From: an uncultured Bacteroidales bacterium
GTDB taxonomy: Bacteria; Bacteroidota; Bacteroidia; Bacteroidales; F082
DNA length: 64,000 nt
Assembly: GCA_937926515.1 (NCBI GenBank)
Contig: CALAZZ010000096.1
Span: 25,809-89,808, forward strand
Direction: 5' to 3'
The position numbers were made by a program, and so were the translations under genes. This document shows positions 1 through 9,130 of this stretch, piece by piece. The notes under the pieces are model-generated. The model was not told the origin of the DNA. It was given only the letters and a program-made list of their open reading frames with translations, and did not search any database. Each line of letters opens with the position of its first letter. Within the stretch, counting starts at the first letter, position 1.

Positions 1-181
1 TCGTGACGAAACCGTACCATTCGTTCTTACATTTTTTATTTATTACATCATTTATACAATTTATGAGGTAAGAGCCATCATGAAAATGCAAACTGGAAAA
101 GACAAATCAAAAGCTTGGTAAACCAAGGTTTAAAATCAATGGTAAACTGTATGAATGCTTGCTTAATAACGGAACATTGGA

Positions 182-214
182 TTTCGAAAAGATGGCTTTA
201 ATTGATTACTTTTG
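182..214 (+). promoter_or_regulatory. Bacteroidetes-type promoter of queD-folE
   Basis: A -33-like TTTC (182-185) is followed after 21 nt by a perfect TAnnTTTG box, TACTTTTG (207-214). Transcription would start near 220, leaving a short leader before the ATG at 238. The rest of 1-237 holds no convincing gene: one frame is open from 84 to 269, but it lacks an ATG near its beginning and runs through this promoter. Confidence 0.6.
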
Positions 215-237
215 TCTGTTCAAATATTTAGGATTAA

Positions 238-648
238 ATGATTTATATTACGCGAAGAGAACGATTTAACGCTGCTCACCGGCTCTACAGACCAGATTTT
301 ACGGATGAAAAAAACATGGAGGTCTTTGGTAAATGTTCAAACCCAAACTGGCATGGCCATAATTATGAATTGTTCGTAACTGTAAAGGGTGAGATCAATC
401 CTGAAACCGGCTTTTTGATTAACCTAAAGAATCTGAGTCAGCTTGTGCGCGAAAGGGTTACAGACAAACTGGATCATCGCAACATCAATCTGGAAGTGGA
501 GTTTATGCAGGGTAAAACGGCTTCAACCGAAGGGCTTGCTGTGGCAATCTGGAGTCAACTGGAACAGCCCATCAGGGATTTGGGAGCTGAATTGCATTGC
601 ATCAGAATTCATGAATCGGAGAATAATTCAGTTGAATATTTTGGTTAA
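238..648 (+). CDS. queD: 6-carboxytetrahydropterin synthase / 6-pyruvoyltetrahydropterin synthase family (QueD-like)
   Basis: This 136-aa protein is the usual size for the PTPS/QueD family, which acts on dihydroneopterin triphosphate in the cytoplasm. Zinc-ligand histidines are visible at H14 (FNAAHRL) and H39/H41 (WHGHNYEL). The catalytic Cys33 lies in GKCSNPNW, the D79-H80 pair in DHRNIN, and a pterin-binding Glu near E126 in HESENN. The gene is followed after 69 nt by folE, which makes its substrate, so the two likely form one operon from the promoter at 182-214. A queA gene occurs about 37 kb away, consistent with a role in queuosine synthesis. A pure PTPS role cannot be excluded from sequence alone. 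Confidence 0.9.
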   Translation: MIYITRRERFNAAHRLYRPDFTDEKNMEVFGKCSNPNWHGHNYELFVTVKGEINPETGFLINLKNLSQLVRERVTDKLDHRNINLEVEFMQGKTASTEGLAVAIWSQLEQPIRDLGAELHCIRIHESENNSVEYFG

Positions 649-717
649 ATTAATTGCTATTACTGAGGCTTAAACATTTAATTATTCATTCACTCATTTA
701 CCAAAAACCATTGAAGC

Positions 718-1338
718 ATGATTGAGAAACCAAAGGAATTGCTCGGTTATGAAAAAATTGAAAAATTTGCACCAAAGAAACTGGTAGAACTGGAAAAACA
801 TTACAAGGCCATACTTGCCCTGATTGGTGAAGATACTGGCAGAGAAGGCCTTCTTGAAACTCCCCGGAGGGTTGCCAAATCCATACAGTTTTTAACGCAG
901 GGCTATGACCATGATCCGGAGGAGATACTTCTCTCAGCCAAGTTCAAGGAAGACTATCGCGAAATGGTCATTGTGAAAGACATTGAAATATTTTCACTTT
1001 GTGAACACCATATGATTCCCTTTGTAGGCCGTGCACATGTGGGCTATATCCCCAATGGCTATATAACCGGCTTGAGCAAAATTGCACGTGTTGTGGAAGC
1101 TTATTCCAGGCGCTTGCAGGTTCAGGAACGGCTCACTACACAGATCAAGGAAGCCATTCAAAATGCATTAAAGCCGTTGGGAGTTGCAGTCGTGATAGAA
1201 GCCAGGCATATGTGCATGTCGATGCGAGGCGTACAAAAGCAAAATTCGGTAACCACCACCAGTGACTTTACGGGTGCCTTTGAACGGGCCGAAACACGTG
1301 CAGAGTTTATCAGCCTCATTAGTTCTAAGTTGCATTAA
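718..1338 (+). CDS. folE: GTP cyclohydrolase I
   Basis: This 206-aa enzyme converts GTP to 7,8-dihydroneopterin triphosphate, the entry step to folate and to queuosine precursors. The family signatures are complete: [15 protein letters not shown] (41-55), the zinc site CEHHMIPF with C95 and H98, and [10 protein letters not shown] with C166. It follows the queD-like gene at short distance on the same strand, so co-transcription is likely. Downstream, ACCAAT and ATTGGT (1364-1378) form a small hairpin followed by T residues, which may end the transcript weakly. folK, a later folate gene, is about 25 kb away. Confidence 0.96.
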   Translation: MIEKPKELLGYEKIEKFAPKKLVELEKHYKAILALIGEDTGREGLLETPRRVAKSIQFLTQGYDHDPEEILLSAKFKEDYREMVIVKDIEIFSLCEHHMIPFVGRAHVGYIPNGYITGLSKIARVVEAYSRRLQVQERLTTQIKEAIQNALKPLGVAVVIEARHMCMSMRGVQKQNSVTTTSDFTGAFERAETRAEFISLISSKLH

Positions 1339-1464
1339 AGTCGGAATAAAGCAGATTAATTTGACCAATCAAATTGGTTTTACGTGTTGGTCGAGCCGGA
1401 AATCGGTTTACCAGGCCAAGCTAACAGGAAACTGAACATTTATTAACCTTAACATTATTGTGTG

Positions 1465-2190
1465 ATGAACTTATCTTCAAATCAACAATACACTCAAATT
1501 GATTTTAAAACCCAGTCGCTGGCACGCACATTTCTTGCCAATGTATTTTCATGGATGTTTATAGCGCTTGCAACAACTGCCCTGGTGGCCTATGTGGCTT
1601 CAGGAAATGAAACATTCCTCCGAATGATGTTTAATCCCGAAACCGGAGGAATGAGTATGATCGGGTGGGTCATCATGCTATCGCCCTTGGGCTTGGTTTT
1701 GTTGATGTCGGCCGGTTTTCAGCGCATATCAGCCTCAAACCTTACATTGGTTTTCATTGCCTACTCTATATTGATGGGGCTCAGTCTCAGTTTTATTTTT
1801 CTGGCGTACACAGGTGCCAGTATAGCTAAAACCTTCGTGATTGCTTCATCCATGTTCGGACTGATGGCTGTGGTAGGTTACACAACCAAAACAGATCTCA
1901 GCCGCTTCGGCTCCCTGATGTTTATGGGCCTGATCGGCTTAATCATCGCATCGCTGATAAACTTTTTTATGCGCAGCGGCACACTTGACTATATCATCAG
2001 TTTCATTGGGGTTTTGGTATTCACAGGACTGACAGCCTATGATGTTCAAAAGTTGAAACGAATTGGTGCCTCTGCAATGGATGAGGGCGAAGGCATGCGT
2101 AAGATAACGATTATGGGTGCCCTCACACTTTATCTGGACTTTATCAATTTATTTCTATTTTTGCTTCGCTTTTTCGGCAACCGAAAATAA
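1465..2190 (+). CDS. Bax inhibitor-1 / YccA family membrane protein
   Basis: The 241-aa protein is a seven-TM member of the BI-1/UPF0005 family of inner-membrane proteins, which have proposed channel or protease-modulating roles. Hydrophobic helices fill most of the chain after residue 20. The end matches the family pattern: a T-AYDVQK-like segment, a short acidic loop (DEGEG), then a last helix with ALTLYLDFINLFLFLLR. I chose the ATG at 1465 over the adjacent GTG at 1462. No strong promoter box is visible, and the gene may be read with its neighbours. The substrate is not predictable from sequence. Confidence 0.88.
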   Translation: MNLSSNQQYTQIDFKTQSLARTFLANVFSWMFIALATTALVAYVASGNETFLRMMFNPETGGMSMIGWVIMLSPLGLVLLMSAGFQRISASNLTLVFIAYSILMGLSLSFIFLAYTGASIAKTFVIASSMFGLMAVVGYTTKTDLSRFGSLMFMGLIGLIIASLINFFMRSGTLDYIISFIGVLVFTGLTAYDVQKLKRIGASAMDEGEGMRKITIMGALTLYLDFINLFLFLLRFFGNRK

Positions 2191-2234
2191 AGCTACATTG
2201 TTAATTATAAGCTAATTACATTAATAAAAGATTT

Positions 2235-3125
2235 ATGAAAGCCTATGTTTTTCCCGGACAGGGAGCACAGTTTGTTGGAATGGGAAAAGATTTATTTGAA
2301 AATTCTGCCAAGGCAAAGGAGCTATTTCAAAAGGCAAACACCATACTGAAATTTAAAATAACCGATTTGATGTTCGATGGCACTGACGAAGACCTACGTC
2401 AAACAAAAGTAACACAACCGGCTATTTTTTTGCATTCGGTCATTCTAGCCATCACACTGGGTGAGGAGTTCAAGCCGGATATGGTAGCTGGCCATTCACT
2501 TGGTGAGTTTTCTGCATTGGTTGCCAACAAAACCCTTGGTTTTGAAGATGGATTGCGTCTGGTGTATAAAAGAGCCATGGCCATGCAAAAGGCCTGTGAG
2601 CTTAATCCCAGCACCATGGCTGCCATTCTTGGCCTCGATGACAAGGAGGTGGAGCGAGTTTGCGCATCCATTAAGGATGAGGTGGTTGTGCCGGCCAACT
2701 ATAACAGTCCAGGGCAATTGGTTATCTCAGGGAGTAATGCAGGGGTGGCGAAGGCTTGTGAAAAACTGCTGGAGGCAGGTGCCAAGCGTGCCTTGCCACT
2801 AAAGGTAGGTGGTGCCTTCCATTCACCACTGATGGAACCTGCCCGAGTGGAACTTGCCGAAGCCATTGCCGAAACCAAATTCAACCGTGGCATTTGCCCG
2901 ATCTACCAGAATGTAACAGGCCAGTCGGTTACCGATCCCGAGATCATTAAGACGAACCTGATCGCCCAGCTCACTGCTCCGGTGCGCTGGACGCAGATCA
3001 TGCATAATATGGTTGCCGGTGGTGCCAAAACTGTTATTGAAGTCGGTCCTGGCACTGTATTACAAGGTCTCTTCAAAAAAGTGGACAGGAACTTGGTTAC
3101 CATGAGTGCAAACTTGTCGAATTAG
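2235..3125 (+). CDS. fabD: malonyl-CoA:ACP transacylase
   Basis: This 296-aa enzyme transfers malonyl from CoA to acyl carrier protein in type II fatty-acid synthesis. It begins with the typical FPGQGAQFVGMG. The nucleophile Ser88 sits in GHSLGEFSAL, and the catalytic His lies in GGAFHSPLM near residue 195. The C-terminal IEVGPGTVLQGLFKK is also characteristic. Length and start agree with the family. It stands apart from other fab genes here, which is common in Bacteroidetes. Confidence 0.95.
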   Translation: MKAYVFPGQGAQFVGMGKDLFENSAKAKELFQKANTILKFKITDLMFDGTDEDLRQTKVTQPAIFLHSVILAITLGEEFKPDMVAGHSLGEFSALVANKTLGFEDGLRLVYKRAMAMQKACELNPSTMAAILGLDDKEVERVCASIKDEVVVPANYNSPGQLVISGSNAGVAKACEKLLEAGAKRALPLKVGGAFHSPLMEPARVELAEAIAETKFNRGICPIYQNVTGQSVTDPEIIKTNLIAQLTAPVRWTQIMHNMVAGGAKTVIEVGPGTVLQGLFKKVDRNLVTMSANLSN

Positions 3126-3189
3126 TTTACAATCAAATATTAATTCCCGAATACTGGCTTTGATTAAGGATTATTTCTATTTTTAATCC

Positions 3190-4350
3190 ATGACTACACT
3201 ACCTTTTAATGATAATTCTACAATAAGAGGCTTGATTTCGTTTAGAAAGCAACTTCATCGTTTGGCTGAACTTTCGGGCCAGGAGAAGAAGACCAGCCGT
3301 GCCATTGCTGAGAGATTATTACAATACAAGCCAGACGAGTTATTAACCGGACTTGGGGGCTATGGTCTTGTAGCACGCTACAAAGCAAGTAAACCTGGGC
3401 CACGCCTGCTGTTCAGGGCTGATATGGATGCCCTCCCTATAAGTGAAGATAATAACTTTGATCACAGGTCGGTTACTGAAAATGTATCACATAAATGTGG
3501 CCACGACGGGCACAGTACCATATTATTAGGGCTGGCGGCCGCTCTGCACACAAACCCACCTGCACGTGGCGAAGTTATCTTGCTTTTTCAGCCGGCAGAG
3601 GAAACCGGAATGGGTGCCAATGAGGTGATTTCAGATCCCGGATTCGATTCAATCAAACCTGATTTTGCCTTTGCACTGCATAACCTTCCCGGATTTGAGA
3701 AAAATAAGATCATTTGGCGCGATGGAAATTTTGCCTCTGCCTCGGTCGGGATTAAGATTGAACTAAACGGACGCACTGCACATGCCTCGCAGCCCGAAAC
3801 CGGTATCAGTCCTGCAATTGCTTTGGCAAACATAATTCGTGGCTTGCAATCGCTTAACGCGCAAAATATTAAGCAGTCAGACTATGCTTGTGTGACCTTA
3901 ACACATGCACGACTGGGTGAGAAAGCTGTGGGCACTGCTCCCGGTCATGCAATCGTGTGGGCTACCTTACGCAGCTATAAGGACAGTGTGTTGAACATGC
4001 TGAAGGAACGCAGCGTGAAAATAGCCCAAGAACAAGCACATGCGTTCAAACTCAATATGAGCTACGACTGGCAGGAACCTTTTGCTGCTACGGTGAACCA
4101 TCCTGAGTGCACGGCTGTGCTAAAGGAGGTTATTTCAAAAAATGGTTTCATGGAGCAAGAGATTGAGTGGCCTTTCAGATGGTCTGAAGACTTTGGTCAT
4201 TTTGGCCCCCTCACTAAAACCTGCCTGTTTGGTCTTGGAGCTGGCAATGATCATCCCTCACTGCATAATCCTGATTATGATTTCCCTGACGAAATAATTC
4301 GTGCCGGAATTGAGGTCTTTGATGCCATCAGGAATCATATAACAGGTTAA
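3190..4350 (+). CDS. M20-family amidohydrolase (N-acyl amino acid / hippurate hydrolase type)
   Basis: The 386-aa protein is a metal-dependent amidohydrolase of peptidase family M20D. Metal-site motifs are visible: RADMDALP, the CGHDGHSTILLGLA segment with Cys and His ligands, and LFQPAEETGMGA with a catalytic Glu pair. The lid domain contains the NGRTAHASQPETG segment, in which the first His is typical of the family. No signal peptide is present, so it is cytoplasmic. The exact N-acyl substrate cannot be told from sequence. A perfect promoter for the next gene follows immediately, so it is probably the last gene of its transcript. Confidence 0.88.
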   Translation: MTTLPFNDNSTIRGLISFRKQLHRLAELSGQEKKTSRAIAERLLQYKPDELLTGLGGYGLVARYKASKPGPRLLFRADMDALPISEDNNFDHRSVTENVSHKCGHDGHSTILLGLAAALHTNPPARGEVILLFQPAEETGMGANEVISDPGFDSIKPDFAFALHNLPGFEKNKIIWRDGNFASASVGIKIELNGRTAHASQPETGISPAIALANIIRGLQSLNAQNIKQSDYACVTLTHARLGEKAVGTAPGHAIVWATLRSYKDSVLNMLKERSVKIAQEQAHAFKLNMSYDWQEPFAATVNHPECTAVLKEVISKNGFMEQEIEWPFRWSEDFGHFGPLTKTCLFGLGAGNDHPSLHNPDYDFPDEIIRAGIEVFDAIRNHITG

Positions 4351-4353
4351 GCA

Positions 4354-4384
4354 TTTGAAAGGTGGATGGAATACGCTACTTTTG
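4354..4384 (+). promoter_or_regulatory. Bacteroidetes-type promoter, both boxes consensus
   Basis: TTTG (4354-4357), a 19-nt spacer and TACTTTTG (4377-4384) match the TTTG / TAnnTTTG consensus exactly. The ATG of the LOG-family gene is 19 nt after the -7 box. The -33 box begins 3 nt after the stop codon of the preceding gene. Confidence 0.78.
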
Positions 4385-4403
4385 CCCATAAATTAATTTC
4401 AAA

Positions 4404-4991
4404 ATGAATCGGATTTGTGTCTTTTGTGGCAGTAGCATGGGATACCAACAGGTCTACCGGCAGGCAGCAGAAAATCTGGGAAAGCTTTTTGCTGAACTTG
4501 GGATTGGGCTGGTTTATGGCGGAGCTAATGTAGGCCTAATGAAAGTGATGGCCAATAGTACGATGGAACATGGCGGGGAAGTGATCGGCATTATGCCACA
4601 AGCCCTTGTTGACAAAGAAGTTGCTCACAATGGAATTCACAAGTTACACGTGGTAAATTCAATGGCTGAACGCAAGCACATGATGCTGGACTTGTCTGAT
4701 GCATTTATCGCATTGCCTGGCGGGTTTGGTACCCTGGATGAACTTACAGAGATATTGACGTATAATCAATTGAGGATATCTGATAAACCCCTTGGATTAT
4801 TAAACATTGCTGGTTATTTTGATTCTTTGTTACGTTTTCTTGATCATGGTGTTGGTGAGGGATTTATAAGGGAAGAGCACCGGAATAATATTATCGTTTC
4901 ATTTGATTGTAAATCACTGTTGCAGAAGTTAAAAATTTATGAACCGGTTGGTGTAGGCAAATGGATTGAGGATATCAAAAGTGAGGGATAA
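4404..4991 (+). CDS. LOG-family protein (TIGR00730; nucleoside-5'-monophosphate phosphoribohydrolase type)
   Basis: The 195-aa protein belongs to the LOG/lysine-decarboxylase-like family. Members cleave the N-glycosidic bond of (cytokinin) nucleoside monophosphates to give base and ribose 5-phosphate. Diagnostic motifs are CVFCGSS at the start, YGGANVGLMKVMAN, and the PGGFGTLDELTE nucleotide-binding signature. Length and start fit the family, and the promoter at 4354-4384 sets the start. The in vivo substrate in bacteria is uncertain. Old annotation as lysine decarboxylase should be disregarded. Confidence 0.92.
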   Translation: MNRICVFCGSSMGYQQVYRQAAENLGKLFAELGIGLVYGGANVGLMKVMANSTMEHGGEVIGIMPQALVDKEVAHNGIHKLHVVNSMAERKHMMLDLSDAFIALPGGFGTLDELTEILTYNQLRISDKPLGLLNIAGYFDSLLRFLDHGVGEGFIREEHRNNIIVSFDCKSLLQKLKIYEPVGVGKWIEDIKSEG

Positions 4992-5095
4992 ATATTAAAA
5001 ACCTGCAAGGAAATGTTTCATTCTCATCATTACAGAAAGTTAAAAAATAAAAACCTTTATGCGCTTGCAGCTGAGGTAAACCATACTGCAACATC

Positions 5096-5674
5096 ATGCT
5101 TGTCATTGGAATAACAGGTACCTTAGGTGCAGGCAAGGGAACGATTGTGGAATACCTTGTTCAGGAAAGGCAATTTGTTCATTTCTCAGTCAGGGCATGG
5201 CTCATTAAGGAGATAAAGAAAAGAGGACTGCCGGTGAACCGCGACAGCATGACAGAAGTGGCAAACGAACTTCGTAAAAAGTATTCACCCAGTTATGTCA
5301 CCGATCAGCTTTATGAGGAAGCTACAAAAACAGACAAACCCTGTGTAATTGAAAGTATTCGCACCCCTGGTGAGATTGATTCATTGAGAGCAAAAGGGAC
5401 GTTTTATCTCTTTGCTGTTGATGCAAGGCCCGAAGTCAGATATGAAAGAATTCAGCACCGTGGATCTGAAACTGATGCGGTTAGCTATGAAACGTTCATG
5501 GCCAACGAAAAACGTGAAATGCAATCGGATGATCCTAATAAGCAGAACCTGGCAGCCTGCATTGCAAAAGCAGATTTCTTATTCCGGAACAATGGCAATC
5601 TCAAACAACTTTACAAGCAGATAGACGATGCTTTAGAGTCAATAGAAAGCATAAATCAACATAAACATGAATAA
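5096..5674 (+). CDS. P-loop kinase-like ATPase overlapping dCMP deaminase
   Basis: The 192-aa protein starts MLVIGITGTLGAGKGT, a Walker A loop of the adenylate/dephospho-CoA kinase class. It has a lid-like stretch with Arg residues (ERIQHRGSE) and an ESIRTPGEID segment where nucleoside-monophosphate kinases bind substrate. No signal peptide or TM segment is present. Its last 8 nt overlap the dCMP deaminase start, which suggests translational coupling and a shared role in deoxynucleotide metabolism. It is not a clear member of any named kinase, so the substrate is left open. Confidence 0.75.
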   Translation: MLVIGITGTLGAGKGTIVEYLVQERQFVHFSVRAWLIKEIKKRGLPVNRDSMTEVANELRKKYSPSYVTDQLYEEATKTDKPCVIESIRTPGEIDSLRAKGTFYLFAVDARPEVRYERIQHRGSETDAVSYETFMANEKREMQSDDPNKQNLAACIAKADFLFRNNGNLKQLYKQIDDALESIESINQHKHE

Positions 5675-6158
5675 AACTTCATCCAAAAGGCCCAGTTGGG
5701 ATATGTACTTTTTAAGCCTGGCCGATTCAGTTGCTTCGCGTGCCACCTGCGACCGTGGAAGAAGCGGCTGCGTGATCGTTAAGGACAGGCAGATACTTGT
5801 AACAGGATATGTGGGTTCACCTCGCGGCCTAGCACATTGCGATGATGTAGGCCATCTGATGAAGAAAGTGGTGCACGAAGATGGCAGGGTTACCCAGCAT
5901 TGCATGCGTACAGTTCACGCTGAACAGAATGCCATTACACAGGCAGCTAGAAGGGGCATTGCGCTGGAAGGAAGCACCTTATATTGTAGGATGACCCCTT
6001 GTAGAACCTGTTGTATGCTTATCATTAATTGTGGTATTGAACGTGTAGTATGTGAACGGAAATACCATGCTGCAGGTGAATCAGAAGCCATGTTTGAAGA
6101 AGCAGGGGTAAAACTCGAATACCTTCATGATGAGGTTCAACAATATAATGATCAGTAA
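5667..6158 (+). CDS. dCMP deaminase family protein (ComEB-like)
   Basis: The 163-aa cytidine/deoxycytidylate deaminase family protein would convert dCMP to dUMP for thymidylate synthesis. The zinc site is complete: HAEQNAI supplies the His ligand and catalytic Glu, and PCRTCCMLIINCG supplies the two Cys ligands. It overlaps the upstream P-loop kinase by 8 nt. A Cys/His-containing loop (HCDDVGHLMKKVVHED region) resembles the allosteric/zinc insert of dCMP deaminases. A role as a late competence (ComEB) homologue is only a family label. Confidence 0.9.
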   Translation: MNKTSSKRPSWDMYFLSLADSVASRATCDRGRSGCVIVKDRQILVTGYVGSPRGLAHCDDVGHLMKKVVHEDGRVTQHCMRTVHAEQNAITQAARRGIALEGSTLYCRMTPCRTCCMLIINCGIERVVCERKYHAAGESEAMFEEAGVKLEYLHDEVQQYNDQ

Positions 6159-6267
6159 TGTAAAACTTACAAAAAGGAAAGCCTCCATTTTGTTGATATT
6201 ATTTACTGTTGTAGTGTAGAAACTCCGACTTTTTATCCGATATTTACAAGGGAATATTTAGTTTCTT

Positions 6268-6295
6268 GCCAAAGCAATTATCCAACTGCTTTGGC
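6268..6295. terminator. stem-loop between dCMP deaminase and malQ
   Basis: GCCAAAGCA (6268-6276) and TGCTTTGGC (6287-6295) form a perfect 9-bp stem with a 10-nt loop. No T-run follows, so it may be a weak or Rho-assisted terminator or an RNA-stabilising hairpin. The rest of 6159-6392 shows nothing else recognisable. Confidence 0.4.
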
Positions 6296-6392
6296 GACGG
6301 AATGGATTATGCATTGTTTGACTGACAAGGTTAACATTGAAATATAATCATAGTTCATTGGAAGTTTAGCCGTTTCAACATCACTCATAAAC

Positions 6393-9113
6393 ATGCCATT
6401 TATGAAAGCAAATTTTCAAATACACTATCAAACAAACTGGGGAGAAAATCTCTTTGTTTGTGGCAGCAGTCGTGCTTTTGGCGATTGGTCAACTGATCAT
6501 GCCTTGCCTATGAATTATGTTGGAAATAATTTTTGGCAGGCCGAAATTGAACTTGAGGACAAATTCAACTTCTCATACAAATACTTTATCCGCGACCACG
6601 ATGGGCAGATTTTTTGGGAAGGCGGCCCGAACCGAAGTTTCGAAGCATTTGGGAAATCCCAAACTTTTGTTTATGACCAATGGCAACCTGCTTTTGACCC
6701 CACAAGGGTATTGCTAAGTAAGGTTTTTACGCAGGTACTGTTGAAACCTGCAAAATTAAATGCCAAGGCCAAAACAAGCAAAGCAAAGCGAATACTGCGA
6801 CTGAAAATATTAGCACCTCGAGTAGGTCCTAACCATGGCCTGGCAATCATTGGTGATTCAGGCCTGCTAGGGGCCTGGCAAAAGCCTGTTCTATTAAATA
6901 ACCATAACTATCCAACATGGCATATTGATCTGGATATTGATAAGTTAAGTTTCCCGCTTCAATACAAATACGTGATCTTAGATCTTACAAACAATGAAAT
7001 CAGTACATGGGAAGAAGGCAAGAACCGCGAACTGATTGACCCTCCGACTGATCAAAACGATTCAATTTCAATCCTGAACGAAGAAGGTTTTCGTTACCCG
7101 GTCGGGAATTGGAAAGGCGCAGGTGTTGCCGTACCTGTATTTTCGCTTCGTAGTGGCGACAGTTTTGGTGTTGGAGAGTTTACTGATATTAAGAAACTGG
7201 TGGACTGGTGTACATTAACCGGAATAAGAATGATCCAGCTCTTGCCTGTCAATGAAACTGTTGCAACTCATTCATGGTTGGATTCCTATCCTTATAAGTC
7301 TATTTCAGTCAGGGCTCTTCACCCCATGTATTTAAATTTAAAAGCCTTGGGTGAATTGAATGATAAAAAGGAAAAGGCTGTCTTTTTACGCTTGAAAACC
7401 AAACTGAATAAACTCACATATGTAGATTATGTTGCGGTCACTAAAGCCAAGTCAAGATATTTTAAGCTCATTTTTGATCAAAATTGGGAACAATTAAAAC
7501 AAACAGATGATTATCAGATATTTTTCAATGAAAACAAAGACTGGTTGATACCCTATGCTGCTTTCTGTTATTTGCGGGACCGCTACAAAACAAGCAATTT
7601 TAGGGAATGGGGTAAATTTGCAACATTCAATCCAAAAAAGATAGCTGAACTTACTGCCCCCTCCAACAGCATATATGAACACATTGCTGTTCATTATTTT
7701 ATTCAGTATCATTTGGATAGGCAGTTGAAAGAAGCAGTTGAATATGCACATCAGCGAAGGGTTGCACTCAAAGGTGACATCCCAATCGGAATCAGTCCTA
7801 ACAGCATCGAGGCATGGGCAGAGCCACAGCTATTCAACTTGAAAGGCCAGGCCGGTGCTCCACCTGATGACTTTGCTATTATGGGCCAGAATTGGGGTTT
7901 CCCGACTTACAATTGGGATGAAATGACACAAGACGGGTTCCGATGGTGGAGAAACCGGTTGCAGATGATGGAAAAGTACTTTGATGCATACCGGATTGAC
8001 CACATCCTGGGTTTCTTCCGGATATGGGAGATTCCCGTTGATAATTTGCATGGCTTACTCGGATACTTCAAGCCCGGATTGCCGATGTCAGTATCAGAAA
8101 TTGAAGATTGGGGTCTTTGGTTCGATGAAGACCGCTTTACCAAGCCTTATATCAGGGGCCATTTTTTAAATGACTTTTTTGGTTTATACACTGATGAAGT
8201 CAGAAAGAAATACCTCATCGAAACTGATTTGAATGTTTATCAGCTTAAACCGGAAGTTGATACACAACGAAAAATTTACAATATGCTTACACCTCAGGGA
8301 GAAACCGAGGAAGTTGATTCAAAAGATGTCATAATCAGGGATGGTTTGATGGGCTTGCTTGATGAGGTGCTTTTTATTCGTGATCCTTACGCCCCACATA
8401 AAGCCTTCCACCCACGTATAGCGTTTCATTATACATATAGCTACAGAGATCTGGGCGAAGAGGTGAAAGAGATCATGAATGAACTGTATATTCACTTTTT
8501 CTATAAACGGCATGATGAATTCTGGAAACAGGAGGCAATGAATAAACTTCCATCCATAGTAAGTGCATCAAATATGTTGGTTTGTGGCGAGGATTTGGGC
8601 ATGGTGCCTGATTCAGTTCCTGAAGTGATGACTGCGCTTAATATCCTTAGTCTGGAGATACAGCGGATGCCGAAGAATCCCCGAATAATTTTTGGTCACC
8701 CCAATGATGCCCCTTATTTGAGCGTGTGCACTACATCTACTCATGATATGTCAACCATACGTGGGTGGTGGGAAGAAGATCGGGAGAAAACCCAACGTTT
8801 TTACAGGCACATACTGGGACACAATGACCTGGCACCGTTTTTTGCTGAGCCATGGGTATGCCGGCAGATTATTGAACAACACCTGCATTCACCTGCCATG
8901 TGGACCATTTTTCCGATTCAGGATTTGATTGCCATGGATGGCAGCCTGCGATGGGATCAAACCGATAAAGAGCAGATCAACAAACCCAGCAATCCCAATA
9001 ACAAGTGGCAATACCGTATGATACTTAGCCTGGAGGAGCTTATTAGGGCAACCGACTTCAATAAAATACTAAAAGGGCTGGTTCATCTCTCGGGCAGAGA
9101 CGCTGATTATTAA
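6393..9113 (+). CDS. malQ: 4-alpha-glucanotransferase, GH77 with two N-terminal CBM20 domains (DPE2-like)
   Basis: The 906-aa protein carries two starch-binding CBM20-type beta domains at about residues 5-100 and 133-235, then a GH77 domain from about 245 to 890. This is the layout of plant DPE2 and of many Bacteroidetes MalQ enzymes. GH77 catalytic motifs are present: YRIDHILGFFRIWEIP with the nucleophile Asp, CGEDLGMVPDSVPEVM with the acid/base Glu, and STHDMSTIRGWW with His-Asp. The GH77 core is interrupted by an insertion around 505-740, as in DPE2. There is no signal peptide, so it works in the cytoplasm disproportionating maltose or maltodextrins, perhaps with glycogen. The next gene follows after 17 nt. 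Confidence 0.94.
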   Translation: MPFMKANFQIHYQTNWGENLFVCGSSRAFGDWSTDHALPMNYVGNNFWQAEIELEDKFNFSYKYFIRDHDGQIFWEGGPNRSFEAFGKSQTFVYDQWQPAFDPTRVLLSKVFTQVLLKPAKLNAKAKTSKAKRILRLKILAPRVGPNHGLAIIGDSGLLGAWQKPVLLNNHNYPTWHIDLDIDKLSFPLQYKYVILDLTNNEISTWEEGKNRELIDPPTDQNDSISILNEEGFRYPVGNWKGAGVAVPVFSLRSGDSFGVGEFTDIKKLVDWCTLTGIRMIQLLPVNETVATHSWLDSYPYKSISVRALHPMYLNLKALGELNDKKEKAVFLRLKTKLNKLTYVDYVAVTKAKSRYFKLIFDQNWEQLKQTDDYQIFFNENKDWLIPYAAFCYLRDRYKTSNFREWGKFATFNPKKIAELTAPSNSIYEHIAVHYFIQYHLDRQLKEAVEYAHQRRVALKGDIPIGISPNSIEAWAEPQLFNLKGQAGAPPDDFAIMGQNWGFPTYNWDEMTQDGFRWWRNRLQMMEKYFDAYRIDHILGFFRIWEIPVDNLHGLLGYFKPGLPMSVSEIEDWGLWFDEDRFTKPYIRGHFLNDFFGLYTDEVRKKYLIETDLNVYQLKPEVDTQRKIYNMLTPQGETEEVDSKDVIIRDGLMGLLDEVLFIRDPYAPHKAFHPRIAFHYTYSYRDLGEEVKEIMNELYIHFFYKRHDEFWKQEAMNKLPSIVSASNMLVCGEDLGMVPDSVPEVMTALNILSLEIQRMPKNPRIIFGHPNDAPYLSVCTTSTHDMSTIRGWWEEDREKTQRFYRHILGHNDLAPFFAEPWVCRQIIEQHLHSPAMWTIFPIQDLIAMDGSLRWDQTDKEQINKPSNPNNKWQYRMILSLEELIRATDFNKILKGLVHLSGRDADY

Positions 9114-9130
9114 CATGAAAAACACCTATT

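Noticed and set aside
84..269. 62-codon open frame upstream of and overlapping queD (reads like protein)
   Set aside because: No ATG near its beginning, and the queD promoter lies within it. It may be a remnant or chance.
4992..5095. CTGCAAG / CTTGCAG inverted repeat before the P-loop kinase gene
   Set aside because: The two 7-mers are separated by about 50 nt with no T-run and no known function; likely chance.
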